Shown: positions 39,595 through 49,568 of the stretch, one piece after another | Numbering within the stretch: position 1 is the stretch's first letter | How the letters are laid out: each line of letters begins with the position of its first letter | Source: Candidozyma auris | Lineage: Eukaryota > Ascomycota > Pichiomycetes > Serinales > Metschnikowiaceae | Assembly (NCBI RefSeq): GCF_003013715.1 | Contig: NC_072812.1 | Span: forward strand, 3,038,001-3,102,000 | Reading direction: 5' to 3' | DNA length: 64,000 nucleotides | Made by a program: the position numbers and the translations under genes | Notes under the pieces: generated by a model | Seen by the model: only the letters and a program-made list of their open reading frames with translations | Told to the model about the DNA's origin: nothing | Databases searched by the model: none

Positions 39595-40492
39595 ATGCCC
39601 TCACAAGAACAGGTGGAGGAGATCGATGCGATAAAGGCCATTTATCCAGAAAGCCTAAAAGAGCTTGGGCCCTCTATCTTCAATATCACAATTCCAGAGC
39701 ACCAAGATGTGGTGGTGCAAATGTCGTTTCCCGAGAAGTACCCAGAGGAGAGTCCGAACATTCTCCAAGTCAACACACTAAACACAAGAAAGTACTTTGA
39801 TAACGACTACATTGAAAAAAATATCGTGGAGTTGTTACAGCAGACGTTTCGGCCAGGCGAAGTTGTGGTATTCGAGCTCATCGGCGAGATCAATGCTTTT
39901 CTAGAGAAATATCTCGAGGAGCACAAGAGTCAGATCGAGGAGTTGACGAAGAAGGCCGAGCAGCAACAACAAGAAAAAAACGCTCCAAAGCAGAAAAGTG
40001 TTCAGTCACCACCAGCCGCAATTCCGAACTCCAACCAGCCGACAATTGACGTCTTTGAGGGCTGGACAATCTCTGACCCTATAGTAGATAGAGGGTCCAC
40101 GTTCATAGCTTACGCCAGGGAGGTGCACTCGGTTGAGGAGGCCAAGCGTTACTTAGCACTTCTCCTCACAGACAGAAAGATCGCTAAAGCTGCTCATAAC
40201 ATGAACACATGGAGGATTAAAGGTGAGAACGGAGTCACTTACCAGGACTGCGACGATGATGGAGAAACCGCCGCAGGATCTAGAATGCTACATCTTCTAA
40301 CGGTATGTACAACCTTTTGGCGTGATATTCTATTATACTAACATACAGATCATGGATGCGTGGAACGTTATGGTGGTGGTGAGCCGGTGGTTCGGAGGTA
40401 CTCATTTGGGGCCCGATCGGTTTAAGCACATCAACTCTGCCACCAGAGATGCAATTGTTAAAGGGGGCTTCGACATAAAGACAAAGAAGTGA
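39595..40492 (+). CDS. YIH1: Yih1/IMPACT family Gcn1-binding protein, one intron
   Basis: Two exons, 39595-40302 and 40349-40492, give 283 residues (236 + 47). The N-terminal RWD domain (QVEEIDAIKAIYPESL; FPEKYPEESPNILQV) binds Gcn1. A Gln/Lys-rich linker follows, then the ancient UPF0029/IMPACT domain: DPIVDRGSTFIAYAREV, DDDGETAAGSRMLHLL and, from exon 2, RWFGGTHLGPDRFKHINSA. Yih1 competes with Gcn2 for Gcn1 and so damps the amino-acid starvation response. Exon 2 matches the family's conserved end exactly, which proves the splice. An in-frame ATG at 39577 could add six residues. Convergent with MPP6, 4 nt between stops. Confidence 0.92.
40303..40348 (+). other. YIH1 intron (46 nt)
   Basis: 5' site GTATGT, branch TACTAAC at 40337-40343, 3' site CAG only five bases after the branch motif. 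Splicing restores the conserved motif after SRMLHLLT. Very short for a yeast intron. Confidence 0.9.
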
Positions 40493-40496
40493 TAAA

Positions 40497-40898
40497 TCAC
40501 TGTTTAGACTTCTTCTTCTTCTTCTTTTTGCTGTGATTCTCTGCCGAGGAGTCGAGTTTCCTTTTTTTGTCTTTCTTTGGCTTTCCCATGATATCCTGGA
40601 GAAACTCATCTGCTTGCGCCTTAGGATCTTTCTCAACCTTCTTCGGCACAGCCTGCTCTTCTTTTTTGTCTTCTTCCTCCTTTGGTTCCGCGGTCATCGA
40701 GGCTATGCTCCCATAACCCACTGACTTCACTTTCACTGCACTCTTAAGTCTCTGTTGCACTTGACCACGATTCGGGAGGTACCATTCTGAGGTGTCCTTT
40801 ACTTTCTTGTACGTTGTTGGCTCATTCTTTTCGAGCTCTTTGTTGTCAGAACCTCGCATGAACTTCATGTTCAAGACATTTTGGGAAAGACCGCCCAT
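40497..40898 (-). CDS. MPP6: exosome cofactor Mpp6
   Basis: 133 residues. The N-terminal LSQNVLNMKFMR is the conserved Mpp6 block that binds the exosome (LS..V.NMKFM in the family). TSEWYLPN and SVGYGSI resemble the later short motifs, the latter the YG[SY] element. The last third is highly basic (PKKDKKRKLDSS, KKKKKKKSKQ), fitting RNA binding. Mpp6 works with Rrp6 and Mtr4 in nuclear RNA decay and 5.8S/snoRNA 3' processing. The protein is shorter than the 186-residue S. cerevisiae one, as in many fungi. Convergent with YIH1 (4 nt apart) and divergent from PWP2, another ribosome-biogenesis gene, across 482 bp. Confidence 0.82.
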   Translation of the reverse strand: MGGLSQNVLNMKFMRGSDNKELEKNEPTTYKKVKDTSEWYLPNRGQVQQRLKSAVKVKSVGYGSIASMTAEPKEEEDKKEEQAVPKKVEKDPKAQADEFLQDIMGKPKKDKKRKLDSSAENHSKKKKKKKSKQ

Positions 40899-41380
40899 CT
40901 TGTTGTTGTTAAAGTTGATGAGACACTACTGCCTCTACAGTGAGGCCTATGTGCTCACTATGCAGAGCAAACAGTAACTAAGAAAGGTACACCTTGTGAG
41001 AATCCCGAGGTGAAACAGAAATTGGAGAAGTATGTTTATTAGAATACTTCTTTTGAAAGCGATTCCTTTTGAAAGCATGCTTTTTTGTGCTTGCAGCTGT
41101 TGATGATATATTGTTCTACGAGGTTACTGAGGAAATTTCTTGAGAATTCTCAAGGCTATGCTTCGGACTGCTCAACTCCAGAAACCCAAGGAGACCGAAA
41201 ACAAACTCCTATAATTTGAATTGGCTTCACACTCCGAATACTCTTTATTTGACTATCCATTCGATCTCAGTGTTGGACCATTTTATGAAGAGACCTGCAT
41301 GCAATACCTCGATGCCATCGGTCTCATCGCTGAAAAACCCATACTGGTAATCGAGCAGAGAGGTACCGCCAGATCTGACA
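40899..41380. other. divergent promoter region of MPP6 and PWP2
   Basis: 482 bp between two nucleolar RNA-processing genes. Holds a GATGAG core at 40917-40922, 19 bp upstream of MPP6, and a perfect PAC element near PWP2 (listed separately). No ORF supported. Confidence 0.5.
41323..41330 (-). promoter_or_regulatory. PAC element (GCGATGAG)
   Basis: CTCATCGC on the plus strand, i.e. GCGATGAG on the minus strand, 51 bp upstream of PWP2. It is followed by TGAAAAA, an RRPE-like start. PAC with RRPE is the established promoter signature of yeast ribosome-biogenesis genes, which fits PWP2. Confidence 0.55.
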
Positions 41381-44113
41381 ATGAAATCCGACTTTAAACT
41401 TTCCAATTTGGTCGGAACCGTGTATCGGGAGGGTAACCTCGTTTTCACAGATGACGGCACAAAGCTTATTTCGCCTGTGGGCAACAGGGTATCGTGCTTT
41501 GACTTGATCAACAGCAAGTCCTTCACTTTCAGCTATCAGCATCGCAAGAATATCAAAAGAATTGCGTTGAACAAGCAATGTACCTTGATGCTTTCTGTTG
41601 ATGAGGATGGCAGAGCAATTCTTGTGAATTTCACGTCAAGGGTCGTTTTGCATCACTTCAACTTCAAAGGTGTCGTGAGAGATCTCCAGTTCAGTGAAGA
41701 TGGCCACTATTTCGCCGTAGCTGTTGACAGATTTGTGCAAATATGGAAGACCCCAGACTTTAACGAGGACCGACAGTTTGCTCCCTTTGTCAGACACAGA
41801 GTATATGCTGGACACTACAACGACGTTCTTTCAGTGACATGGTCCCCAGATCTGCGGTTCGTTCTTTCGACATCAAAAGATCTTTCAGCACGGGTATTCT
41901 CAGTTAACAACGAGGACAAAGCTGCCGCTGCCGTGCTCCATGGTCATCGTGATTACGTTATCCAGGCATTCTTCAATTCCACACAAGAAACAATATACAC
42001 AGTCACTAAAGATGGTGCATTGAATCAGTACGAATATATCGAGGAAGACGAAGACGAAGTTGAGCAGAATGGACAGCATAATGAAAGCGACGATGAAGAG
42101 AATGTCATGCCGTTGGACGGGAAGGGTGAAAATTCAGGCAGATGGCGTATCACTGCAAAGAATTTTTTCCATATTGAAGGCGGCAGGGTTCGCTGTGCTG
42201 CTTTCCACGCCCCAAGCAACATGTTAGTGGTTGGATTTACCACTGGTGAGTTTCGTCTTTATGATCTTCCAGAGTTCTCTCTTATTCAGCTGTTGTCCAT
42301 GGGACAGAATGCTGTCGACACTGTTAGCATCAATAAAAGCGGTGAATGGTTCGCTTTTGGGTCTTCAAAGGCTGGTCAACTTCTTGTGTATGAATGGCAG
42401 AGTGAATCCTATATTCTCAAGCAACAGGGCCACTTCGATGCCATGAACTGCTTGTGCTACTCTCCGGATGGATCAAGGGTCGTTACTGCTTCAGACGACG
42501 GGAAAATCAAGGTCTGGGACATCAACTCTGGATTCTGTCTTATGACCTTCACGGAGCATATAGGTGGTGTCACCGCGGTCAGCTTTGCAAAGAAGGGCCA
42601 GGTGATGTTCTCTGCTTCGTTGGATGGCACTGTGAGAGCATGGGATTTGATCAGGTTCCGTAACTTCAGAACCTTCACCGCGCCAGAAAGGGTTCAGTTT
42701 ACGAGTTTGGCAATTGACCCTAGTGGTGAGATCGTTGTTGCAGGTTCTCAAGAGGAATTTGAGATATTTGTGTGGTCAGTTCAGACCGGTGCTCTTCTAG
42801 ACTCTTTGGCTGGCCACGAGGGTCCTATATCATGTCTTGCATTTGGAGCCGAAGGCTCTGTTTTGGCGTCGAGTTCGTGGGACAAGACAATCAGAATTTG
42901 GAGTATTTTCAGTCGAACGCAGCTCTCCGAACCCATTGAGATGGAGCACGATGTCTTGGCTCTTGCAGTAAGACCGGATGCCAAAGAGGTGGCCGTCAGC
43001 ACCCTTAATGGCTACATCCTTACGCATGATGTTGAGCTGACGAATCAAACTCACTCCATTGATATCAGAAAAGATGTCTTTGCCGGTCGTCATATGAGCG
43101 ACCGCTTTGAACTGAAGAACAGCGCCAGAGCGAAAAACTTCACTACAATTGCATACTCCTTCGACGGCCAAGCTATAGTAGCCGGAGGAAATAACAATAG
43201 CATCTGTCTTTACGATATTGCTGACGAGGTCTTATTGAAACGATTCGTTGTCTCCGAAAACATGTCTCTTGACGGCACTCTCACTCAGCTCAATAGCTCC
43301 AAGATAACTGATGCAGGTACTTCTATAGATGCTGTTGACATGGCAGGTGAGGCATCCGATAAGGAACTGCGAATGGATACGTCATTGCCAGGATCGCATC
43401 GTGGAGACCCCGGAGCCAGAAACTTGCGTCCACAAGTTCGTGTCACTGGCGTTCAATTCTCCCCAACAGCCGGCTCGTTTGGTGCTGCAACCACAGAAGG
43501 TCTTCTCATCTACAGTACTGACCACACGGTGGAGTTTGACCCGTTTGACTTAGACGTGGAGGTGACATCTGCCAGTGTATTGGAAAGTCTTGAAGAGAAA
43601 GAGTGGCTCCATGCTGTCGTGATGGCGTTCCGTTTAAACGAGCACCACTTGATCGAAAGATGTCTTGAAAGTGTCCCTGTCAAAGACATTCGTCTTGTGT
43701 GTGGGGAGTTGCCACACGTTTACGTCGGTAGACTTCTCGAGCATCTTGGACGCAGAATGAATTCGGGTGAGGGTTCTCAGCACATTGAGTTCAATCTTTT
43801 GTGGGTGAAGGCGCTTCTAGACAGCCATGGCCAGTACATCACATCAAAGAAAGCAGACTTTGCGCTGGGAATTCGACTCGTGCAGAGATTTTTAAGTAGA
43901 GTGGCGAAGGACGTGGTTGGCGTGAGCAAAAAGTCGGGGTACCTCTATGGGTATTTGAGAGACAACAAGCAAGGTATAGAAGAGGAAATTGGGGAGCACG
44001 ATATGGATGAGATCAAGATCGACGAGAGTGAAGGAGACAGTGAAGATGACGAGGTCGATATGGACGAAGAGGAGGAGGAAGACGGAGAGTGGCATGGCTT
44101 TGAAGGCAAGTGA
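41381..44113 (+). CDS. PWP2: U3 snoRNP/SSU processome protein Pwp2
   Basis: 910 residues against about 923 in S. cerevisiae. Two WD40 propellers span about residues 1-700: early repeats FKLSNLVGTVYREGNLVF and GHYNDVLSVTWSPD, later GHFDAMNCLCYSPDGSRVVT, SASLDGTVRAWDLIRFRNFR, GHEGPISCLAFGAEGSVLAS and SSWDKTIRIWSIF. The Utp12 domain follows (about 740-850; ESLEEKEWLHAVVMAFRLNE). The tail is strongly acidic. Pwp2 belongs to the UTP-B complex and is needed for early 18S pre-rRNA cleavage in the nucleolus. The CTG in WSPD-x-RF (41852-41854) sits where the family has Ser. A PAC element lies 51 bp upstream. Confidence 0.95.
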   Translation: MKSDFKLSNLVGTVYREGNLVFTDDGTKLISPVGNRVSCFDLINSKSFTFSYQHRKNIKRIALNKQCTLMLSVDEDGRAILVNFTSRVVLHHFNFKGVVRDLQFSEDGHYFAVAVDRFVQIWKTPDFNEDRQFAPFVRHRVYAGHYNDVLSVTWSPDLRFVLSTSKDLSARVFSVNNEDKAAAAVLHGHRDYVIQAFFNSTQETIYTVTKDGALNQYEYIEEDEDEVEQNGQHNESDDEENVMPLDGKGENSGRWRITAKNFFHIEGGRVRCAAFHAPSNMLVVGFTTGEFRLYDLPEFSLIQLLSMGQNAVDTVSINKSGEWFAFGSSKAGQLLVYEWQSESYILKQQGHFDAMNCLCYSPDGSRVVTASDDGKIKVWDINSGFCLMTFTEHIGGVTAVSFAKKGQVMFSASLDGTVRAWDLIRFRNFRTFTAPERVQFTSLAIDPSGEIVVAGSQEEFEIFVWSVQTGALLDSLAGHEGPISCLAFGAEGSVLASSSWDKTIRIWSIFSRTQLSEPIEMEHDVLALAVRPDAKEVAVSTLNGYILTHDVELTNQTHSIDIRKDVFAGRHMSDRFELKNSARAKNFTTIAYSFDGQAIVAGGNNNSICLYDIADEVLLKRFVVSENMSLDGTLTQLNSSKITDAGTSIDAVDMAGEASDKELRMDTSLPGSHRGDPGARNLRPQVRVTGVQFSPTAGSFGAATTEGLLIYSTDHTVEFDPFDLDVEVTSASVLESLEEKEWLHAVVMAFRLNEHHLIERCLESVPVKDIRLVCGELPHVYVGRLLEHLGRRMNSGEGSQHIEFNLLWVKALLDSHGQYITSKKADFALGIRLVQRFLSRVAKDVVGVSKKSGYLYGYLRDNKQGIEEEIGEHDMDEIKIDESEGDSEDDEVDMDEEEEEDGEWHGFEGK

Positions 44114-45874
44114 AGCTTTAAGTAGCATAATTGATAGAAGCGCATAGATACGAGTAATTCATGCGAGAATACGAAGTGCGCAAGTTCTAGCGTGGGGGGC
44201 GCGATCTGTAAGAATAGTCGTAGAGAAGTCGAAGAACAGAAGCCAGAGGGTAAGAGTTGAAGAAGAATGGTAAGATTAGGGAGCATGAGTGAGATGGTGA
44301 ATGTAAAGATACTACGAATGTAAATCAAAGCATGAAGAAAGTAAAAGCATAGTGAAAAGCAGTGGAGCTCATAAAGATGGGCATGATCATCAGAAACACG
44401 ACGTACGACATCATTACCTTCGTTTAGCCAGCGACATCAAACACCGAATAATGCAACAGTTGCTATTGTTAAAGAGTCAAAAACAATCGCCTTTGAAGTT
44501 TACTCGCCGTCCCATAACAAAATCATGTAGCCTCCAATATAAAGCGCTACATAATATGCGATTATCTCTAAGAAAGGCGCTAGTGAGAGGCACCAGAGAA
44601 GTGAACCATTTTCGTACGCACCTTCAAGCGGAACACGAACTCCTTAATCTTAAAACTTTTATTTACACCCTCAATTTCCTCTTCAGCATCGCAGCTGGAC
44701 CACTGGAGTCCGGTGAGGCTTAAGGCGACCTTGGGGAAGCATCGAAATTGCGCGGAAACCTTGAGTCCGAAAGCCCACTGGGGAAAAGTTGTCACTTTTC
44801 GCTGCCCTCTCGCTCTCGCTCGCTCGCTTTCCACCGCCCATTGTCAAGAACAATACCAGACCCTCACTGGGGACGCTTACCGAACAACGGAATTCAAGGC
44901 AAGCTGGAGAAAATTACGAGATTGCGTAATTTAGCCTGAATTGGCGGGGCAGGAACTAATTTATTTTTTTATTACCGTTTTGCAAGAGTCATGGTGGTTT
45001 TAGTCCGGAAAAGGTGCGGTGGGCGAAAAAAACCCAAACTTTGATGCATCCTGGACAGCAGACCCCGGATGGTCACAGTAAGTAGCAAAAGCTTAATTGA
45101 GTTAGAATAGCAACACAATTGTATATTGAGTTTTGAAAGTAATACAAATGCGAATCTCGACTCCCGTGGAATTTTTTTAAGAAAAGCTTTTTTCATCTTT
45201 TCAGAAAGTTTTTTTCTTCCTTTGGCCATTTGTGGCCCCCATTTACTGCCTGGCGGGCAGCCCAGTGCGGAACGCCCCAAAACAACTTCCCCGGTGGCTC
45301 CATCGACAAGGCCCGAAAAAATAGAACACAACCCACACAACGGGCTCGAAGCGAAATATTCACCAGCATGTTAGTCAATTGTTGAAGTACCAGTCAACCT
45401 TTTTCAGTACTACAGTTTGTATTTTTTTAACGTTCAAAAAGAGCGTTTCATCCACACTTCATGCTCTTAGGCCGCTGGCCGGTCTGGTGATGCGGTGTCG
45501 GACAGGTCTCTCACCGCCAGCCGCTCCCACTGCTTCCACAGCGGCCGAAGCCAAGGAACAACGCAATTCGTCAATCAACCATGGATTGCAAAAGAAGTTT
45601 GAAAAATGAGAAGTCCATCAAACCAAATCAAATAGGCAACTCCCCCTTTCCCCTTTTTGCAGCCAATTGCTTTGCATTCTCCTGTGGGCTCTTTTTCCAC
45701 CGCCTTTTCTTCTGCCTCCAGTCCTGTTTCAATTTAATCTCCTGTCCTCCACTCTGAGCCGCCCGCCCCGCGAAACATCTCTCCACTTGCAACCACCTAT
45801 CCTTCCCCTTCTTTCACTTTTTTTTTTTCTCGTCAACTTTCTTCCCTTCAATTTCCTTCTTTTTCTTCCCTAGA
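44114..45874 (+). other. 1.76 kb upstream region of glycogen synthase
   Basis: No supported gene. Contains a CGCT-rich run near 44808-44830, TGCAGCCA at 45658-45665, and a pyrimidine-rich leader from about 45660 to the ATG, with a pure CT tract near 45840-45870. Short ORFs at 44352-44723 and 44713-44934 lack family resemblance. Confidence 0.45.
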
Positions 45875-47965
45875 ATGCCCCGTGACATTCAGAACCACTT
45901 GCTTTTCGAGGTGGCCACTGAGGTGGCCCACAAGGTGGGCGGCATCTACTCTGTGCTCAAGTCCAAGGCCCCAATCACTGTGGCCGAGTACAGAGAACGG
46001 TATACGCTAATTGGGCCATTGAACTATGAGCTGGCTCAAATAGAAGTCGAAGAAATCCCCTTGAAAGATGACCACATCAAAACTGCGTTGGAATCCATGT
46101 CCAACAGAGGCATCAAGTGGATGTACGGCCGCTGGTTGATCGAGGGAGCTCCTCGTGTGTTGCTTTTCGACATCCACCTGGCTGGCTATATGCTCAACGA
46201 GTGGAAAGCTGACTTATGGAACACTGCAGGCATCCCTACCCCAGACCACGACCACGAGACCAACGATGCCATTCTTTTGGGTTACATTGTCGCTTGGTTC
46301 TTGGGTGAATTGGTGTATCACGACAGAGAAAGAGCCGTCATCTGCCATTGCCACGAGTGGCTTGCAGGCGTGGCGTTGCCGCTCTGTAGAAAGCGTCGTA
46401 TTGACGTGACGACTATCTTTACCACCCACGCTACATTACTTGGCCGGTACTTGTGTGCTGGCTCCACTGATTTCTACAACAATTTGAAGTACTTCGATGT
46501 GGACGCGGAGGCTGGTAAAAGAGGGATCTATCATCGTTACTGTATCGAGAGGAGTGCTACCCATTCGGCTGATGTGTTCACCACGGTGTCTCACATCACC
46601 GCTTACGAGTCTGAGCACTTGTTAAAGAGGAAGCCTGACGGCGTTTTGCCTAACGGCTTGAATGTGGTCAAGTTCCAGGCAGTGCACGAATTCCAGAACC
46701 TCCATGCATTGAAGAAGGAGAAAATAAACGAGTTTGTCAAGGGTCACTTCTACGGCAACTATGACTTCGACTTGGATAACACATTATACTTCTTCATTGC
46801 TGGCCGTTATGAGTTCCGTAATAAGGGTGCAGACTTCTTCATCGAAGCCTTGGCTCGCTTGAATCATCGTTTGAAGGTGGCAGGCTCCAAGATGACAGTG
46901 GTGGCATTTATCATCATGCCAGGAAAGATCAATTCGTACACTGTTGAGACTTTGAAGGGTCAGGCTGTCATTAAATCGTTGGAGGGCACCATATCTGAGG
47001 TACAAAAGAAAATTGGTGAGCGTCTTTTCGAACATTGTGCCCGTTTCCCCAACTCTAACAGCGTCTCAAACACCAATGGTCAGGAAGTGCCCTCCATTGA
47101 CGACTTGATCAAGCCTGCTGACCGTGTCCTTTTAAAGAGACGTATCTTCGCATTGAAGAGAGACGGTCTTCCACCAATCGTCACCCACAACATGGCAGAC
47201 GATGCAAACGATCCAATCTTGAACCACATTAGACGTGTACAGCTTTTCAACAAGCCCGAGGACAGAGTGAAGATCATCTTTCATCCAGAATTTCTCAACG
47301 CTAACAACCCAATCTTGTCCATAGACTACGAGGAGTTCGTCAGAGGCTGTCACTTGGGAGTGTTCCCCTCCTACTATGAGCCTTGGGGCTACACTCCTGC
47401 TGAGTGTACTGTTATGGGTGTTCCTTCCATCACCACGAACTTGTCTGGTTTCGGGTGCTATATGGAAGACCTTATCGAGAACACAAGTGACTATGGTATC
47501 TACATTGTGGACAGAAGACAAAAGTCCGTGGATGAGTCGATCAACCAGCTTGTTGACTACATGTTTGACTTCACTGAAAAAACCAGGAGACAAAGAATCA
47601 ACCAGAGAAACAGAACGGAGCGTTTATCCGACTTGTTGGACTGGAAGCGTATGGGCCTCGAGTACATTAAGGCCAGACAGCTCTCGTTGAAGAGAGCCTA
47701 CCCAGAGAAATTTAAGAACGGTGCCAACCCCTTCCAGAACCTGTCGAATTTGAAGTTGACCAGACCTTTGTCTGTTCCAGGTTCTCCTCGCACCAAGGGT
47801 ATGATGACGCCGGGCGACTTGGGGTCGTTGCAAGATGCTGCCCAGGCACTCGAGCAGGAGGACTATGTGGGCTTCAGATTGGGTGAAGACGGCGACGGCG
47901 ACGACGAGGACGCCCCTTACCCACTTACTTTGAGAGGTCTGTCTGCGCCACCGCAGGACGAGTAG
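45875..47965 (+). CDS. GSY1: glycogen synthase (UDP-glucose-starch/glycogen glucosyltransferase, GT3)
   Basis: 696 residues. N-terminal [20 protein letters not shown] is the UDP-glucose-binding start. Other marks: [88 protein letters not shown], the catalytic loop [20 protein letters not shown] and the Arg cluster [20 protein letters not shown] that senses glucose-6-phosphate. The C-terminal [10 protein letters not shown] and MTPGDLG keep the phosphorylation sites by which Pho85-type kinases inhibit Gsy2. The enzyme elongates glycogen with alpha-1,4 links in the cytosol. Yeasts of this group usually have one gene, so GSY1 is by family. A long pyrimidine-rich leader precedes the ATG. Confidence 0.95.
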   Translation: MPRDIQNHLLFEVATEVAHKVGGIYSVLKSKAPITVAEYRERYTLIGPLNYELAQIEVEEIPLKDDHIKTALESMSNRGIKWMYGRWLIEGAPRVLLFDIHLAGYMLNEWKADLWNTAGIPTPDHDHETNDAILLGYIVAWFLGELVYHDRERAVICHCHEWLAGVALPLCRKRRIDVTTIFTTHATLLGRYLCAGSTDFYNNLKYFDVDAEAGKRGIYHRYCIERSATHSADVFTTVSHITAYESEHLLKRKPDGVLPNGLNVVKFQAVHEFQNLHALKKEKINEFVKGHFYGNYDFDLDNTLYFFIAGRYEFRNKGADFFIEALARLNHRLKVAGSKMTVVAFIIMPGKINSYTVETLKGQAVIKSLEGTISEVQKKIGERLFEHCARFPNSNSVSNTNGQEVPSIDDLIKPADRVLLKRRIFALKRDGLPPIVTHNMADDANDPILNHIRRVQLFNKPEDRVKIIFHPEFLNANNPILSIDYEEFVRGCHLGVFPSYYEPWGYTPAECTVMGVPSITTNLSGFGCYMEDLIENTSDYGIYIVDRRQKSVDESINQLVDYMFDFTEKTRRQRINQRNRTERLSDLLDWKRMGLEYIKARQLSLKRAYPEKFKNGANPFQNLSNLKLTRPLSVPGSPRTKGMMTPGDLGSLQDAAQALEQEDYVGFRLGEDGDGDDEDAPYPLTLRGLSAPPQDE

Positions 47966-48127
47966 ACAAGACTTTAAGAGCAAAAGTACATGCTTCTTTA
48001 GATAACTATTACGCTTCAATTCTAATGACTTTTGATTGCAAAGTTTCGCAGCCAATTTGTAGTGCGCGCACCATGACATCTATAACGCAAGTTCCATTCT
48101 AAGACCCACATAGCATTCAAAGACAAG

Positions 48128-48585
48128 ATGGTATGTTACTTTATTGTCCATAAATCGTTGACATATACTAACATAAGTTACCCCTATTTATGCTAACAAG
48201 CGTCAAAAGCCAGGAAATTCTCGTAGAGTTGAAGAATGGCGAATCCGTTGTTGGCAAATTGACCGACTGCGACTCGTGGATGAACTTGACCCTTTCCGAG
48301 GCCGTTGTTACGTACAACAAAGGTGAGAAGTTCAACAAGCTTGAACAGATCTACATCAGAGGAAGTCACATCAAGTTTCTCCGGTTGCCAGAGCTGGTAA
48401 TGGACCACGCCAAGGAGCAGAGCATGTTGAACCAGGAACAAAGGAACAGAAACCAAAAGAGGAAGGGGGGACAGCAACACAGAAAATTCAACGATAACCG
48501 TGATGGTCGTGGTAACTATGGCAATCGTGGAGGTCAGGGAAGACGCACCTACCAAGGCCAGCACCAACACCAAGCCAACGCCTAA
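48128..48585 (+). CDS. LSM4: U6 snRNA-associated Sm-like protein Lsm4, intron after the start codon
   Basis: Exon 1 is only the ATG (48128-48130); exon 2 is 48178-48585. Product 136 residues starting MLPLFMLTSVKSQEILVELK, which matches the family's MLPLYLL start. An unspliced reading from the internal ATG at 48190 would lose the first five residues. Sm1 motif: ILVELKNGESVVGKLTDCDS and WMNLTLSEAVV. Sm2 motif: IYIRGSHIKFLRLP. The tail is Arg/Gly/Asn/Gln-rich, like the prion-like tail that drives P-body assembly in S. cerevisiae. Lsm4 sits in the Lsm1-7 ring (mRNA decapping) and the Lsm2-8 ring (U6 snRNA). CGCAGCCA lies 74 bp upstream. Confidence 0.92.
48131..48177 (+). other. LSM4 intron (47 nt)
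   Basis: 5' site GTATGT directly after the ATG, branch TACTAAC at 48166-48172, and an unusual 3' site ending AAG instead of CAG or TAG. The phase-0 junction restores the conserved N-terminus MLPLF. Confidence 0.85.
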
Positions 48586-48884
48586 AAAATTGGAAGCATG
48601 AAGTACGACGAAGCCTTCATTGATGATGCAACGAGGAAGTAAACCAGTTAATTATTACATTTGCGTTAACATATTTTTTTAGATTTTTTTTTTTCTTCCT
48701 TATTCTTTGTTTATTTAGTGTGCCTATTTTTCAGCTACATATCAGCGTTGTACAAAAATAGATCAGGCAATCCGCGAGCTTTCTTTTTGCAACCATTTTG
48801 CACTCACAACCAGATTCTTCAATTACTACACGCCTCACTACAGACCTACCATTTCGCTTACAAATCCCATAAGATCGCTTATAG

Positions 48885-49553
48885 ATGTTTCGCTATGACA
48901 TTAGACGCAATAAGATGTACACTGTGAGGAATAGACGCCCCCGAGCACCACCAGACGACGGTTTGAACAGGGTAAGGCTAGGCATGTTCCGAGGGAGTGT
49001 TGATATCAGGTGGCTCCACTGCTTTCAGAAGAGATGTTATGAGAGGCGAAAGGTCAGTTGCCCGGTCTGTCTTCACCTTCCATACGTCCCCTCCAACCTT
49101 CGGATCGAAACGAAACCGAAAAATGAATCATACATTGACCACAAGTTGGGATTCTTGATGGCTGATCTTCGGCAAGCTCAGTGCGATACGTTCTACAACA
49201 CTGACAGCAGCCACAGCAGCAACACCACGCCGTACTCGTCTCCAGCAGTATCGATTGCACCAACAATTTCGTCGCCCTCCTCAAGTGTCATTTTATGCTC
49301 CACTTATAGCCCGCCAAGGATAGTGAGGGCGAAGGCCCATCTAGTCAAATTCACAAACAGGGTGAAAAACAGCATTATGTTGCTGAAAAAAGGAGATGTT
49401 AGCAGCTGTTTCGCAAGCTCAAGTGTAACGCCTCGTCTCAGAAAAAACAACTCGTCAACAGCACTAATGAGACCAGCATCAAGCCCGGAAACGGAGCAAA
49501 GAATGCCTGCTTCTCGGCCAAATACAGTGCCGGTTTTAGCATCAGCCTTTTAA
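48885..49553 (+). CDS. hypothetical protein, Arg-rich N-terminus and Ser/Thr-rich C-terminus
   Basis: 222 residues from an ATG (MFRYDIRRNKMYTVRNRRP). The N-terminal third is basic and includes CYERRKVSCPVCLHLPYVP with one CxxC pair, too little for a zinc finger. The rest is Ser/Thr/Pro-rich and probably disordered. I recognise no family. It ends 15 nt before the NT-C2 gene's stop on the opposite strand, the tight convergent spacing seen elsewhere here, which slightly favours a real gene. A near match TGCAACCA to the recurrent word lies at 48788-48795, about 90 bp upstream. It could also be a chance ORF. Confidence 0.5.
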   Translation: MFRYDIRRNKMYTVRNRRPRAPPDDGLNRVRLGMFRGSVDIRWLHCFQKRCYERRKVSCPVCLHLPYVPSNLRIETKPKNESYIDHKLGFLMADLRQAQCDTFYNTDSSHSSNTTPYSSPAVSIAPTISSPSSSVILCSTYSPPRIVRAKAHLVKFTNRVKNSIMLLKKGDVSSCFASSSVTPRLRKNNSSTALMRPASSPETEQRMPASRPNTVPVLASAF

Positions 49554-49568
49554 GTCTCTGATATACTA

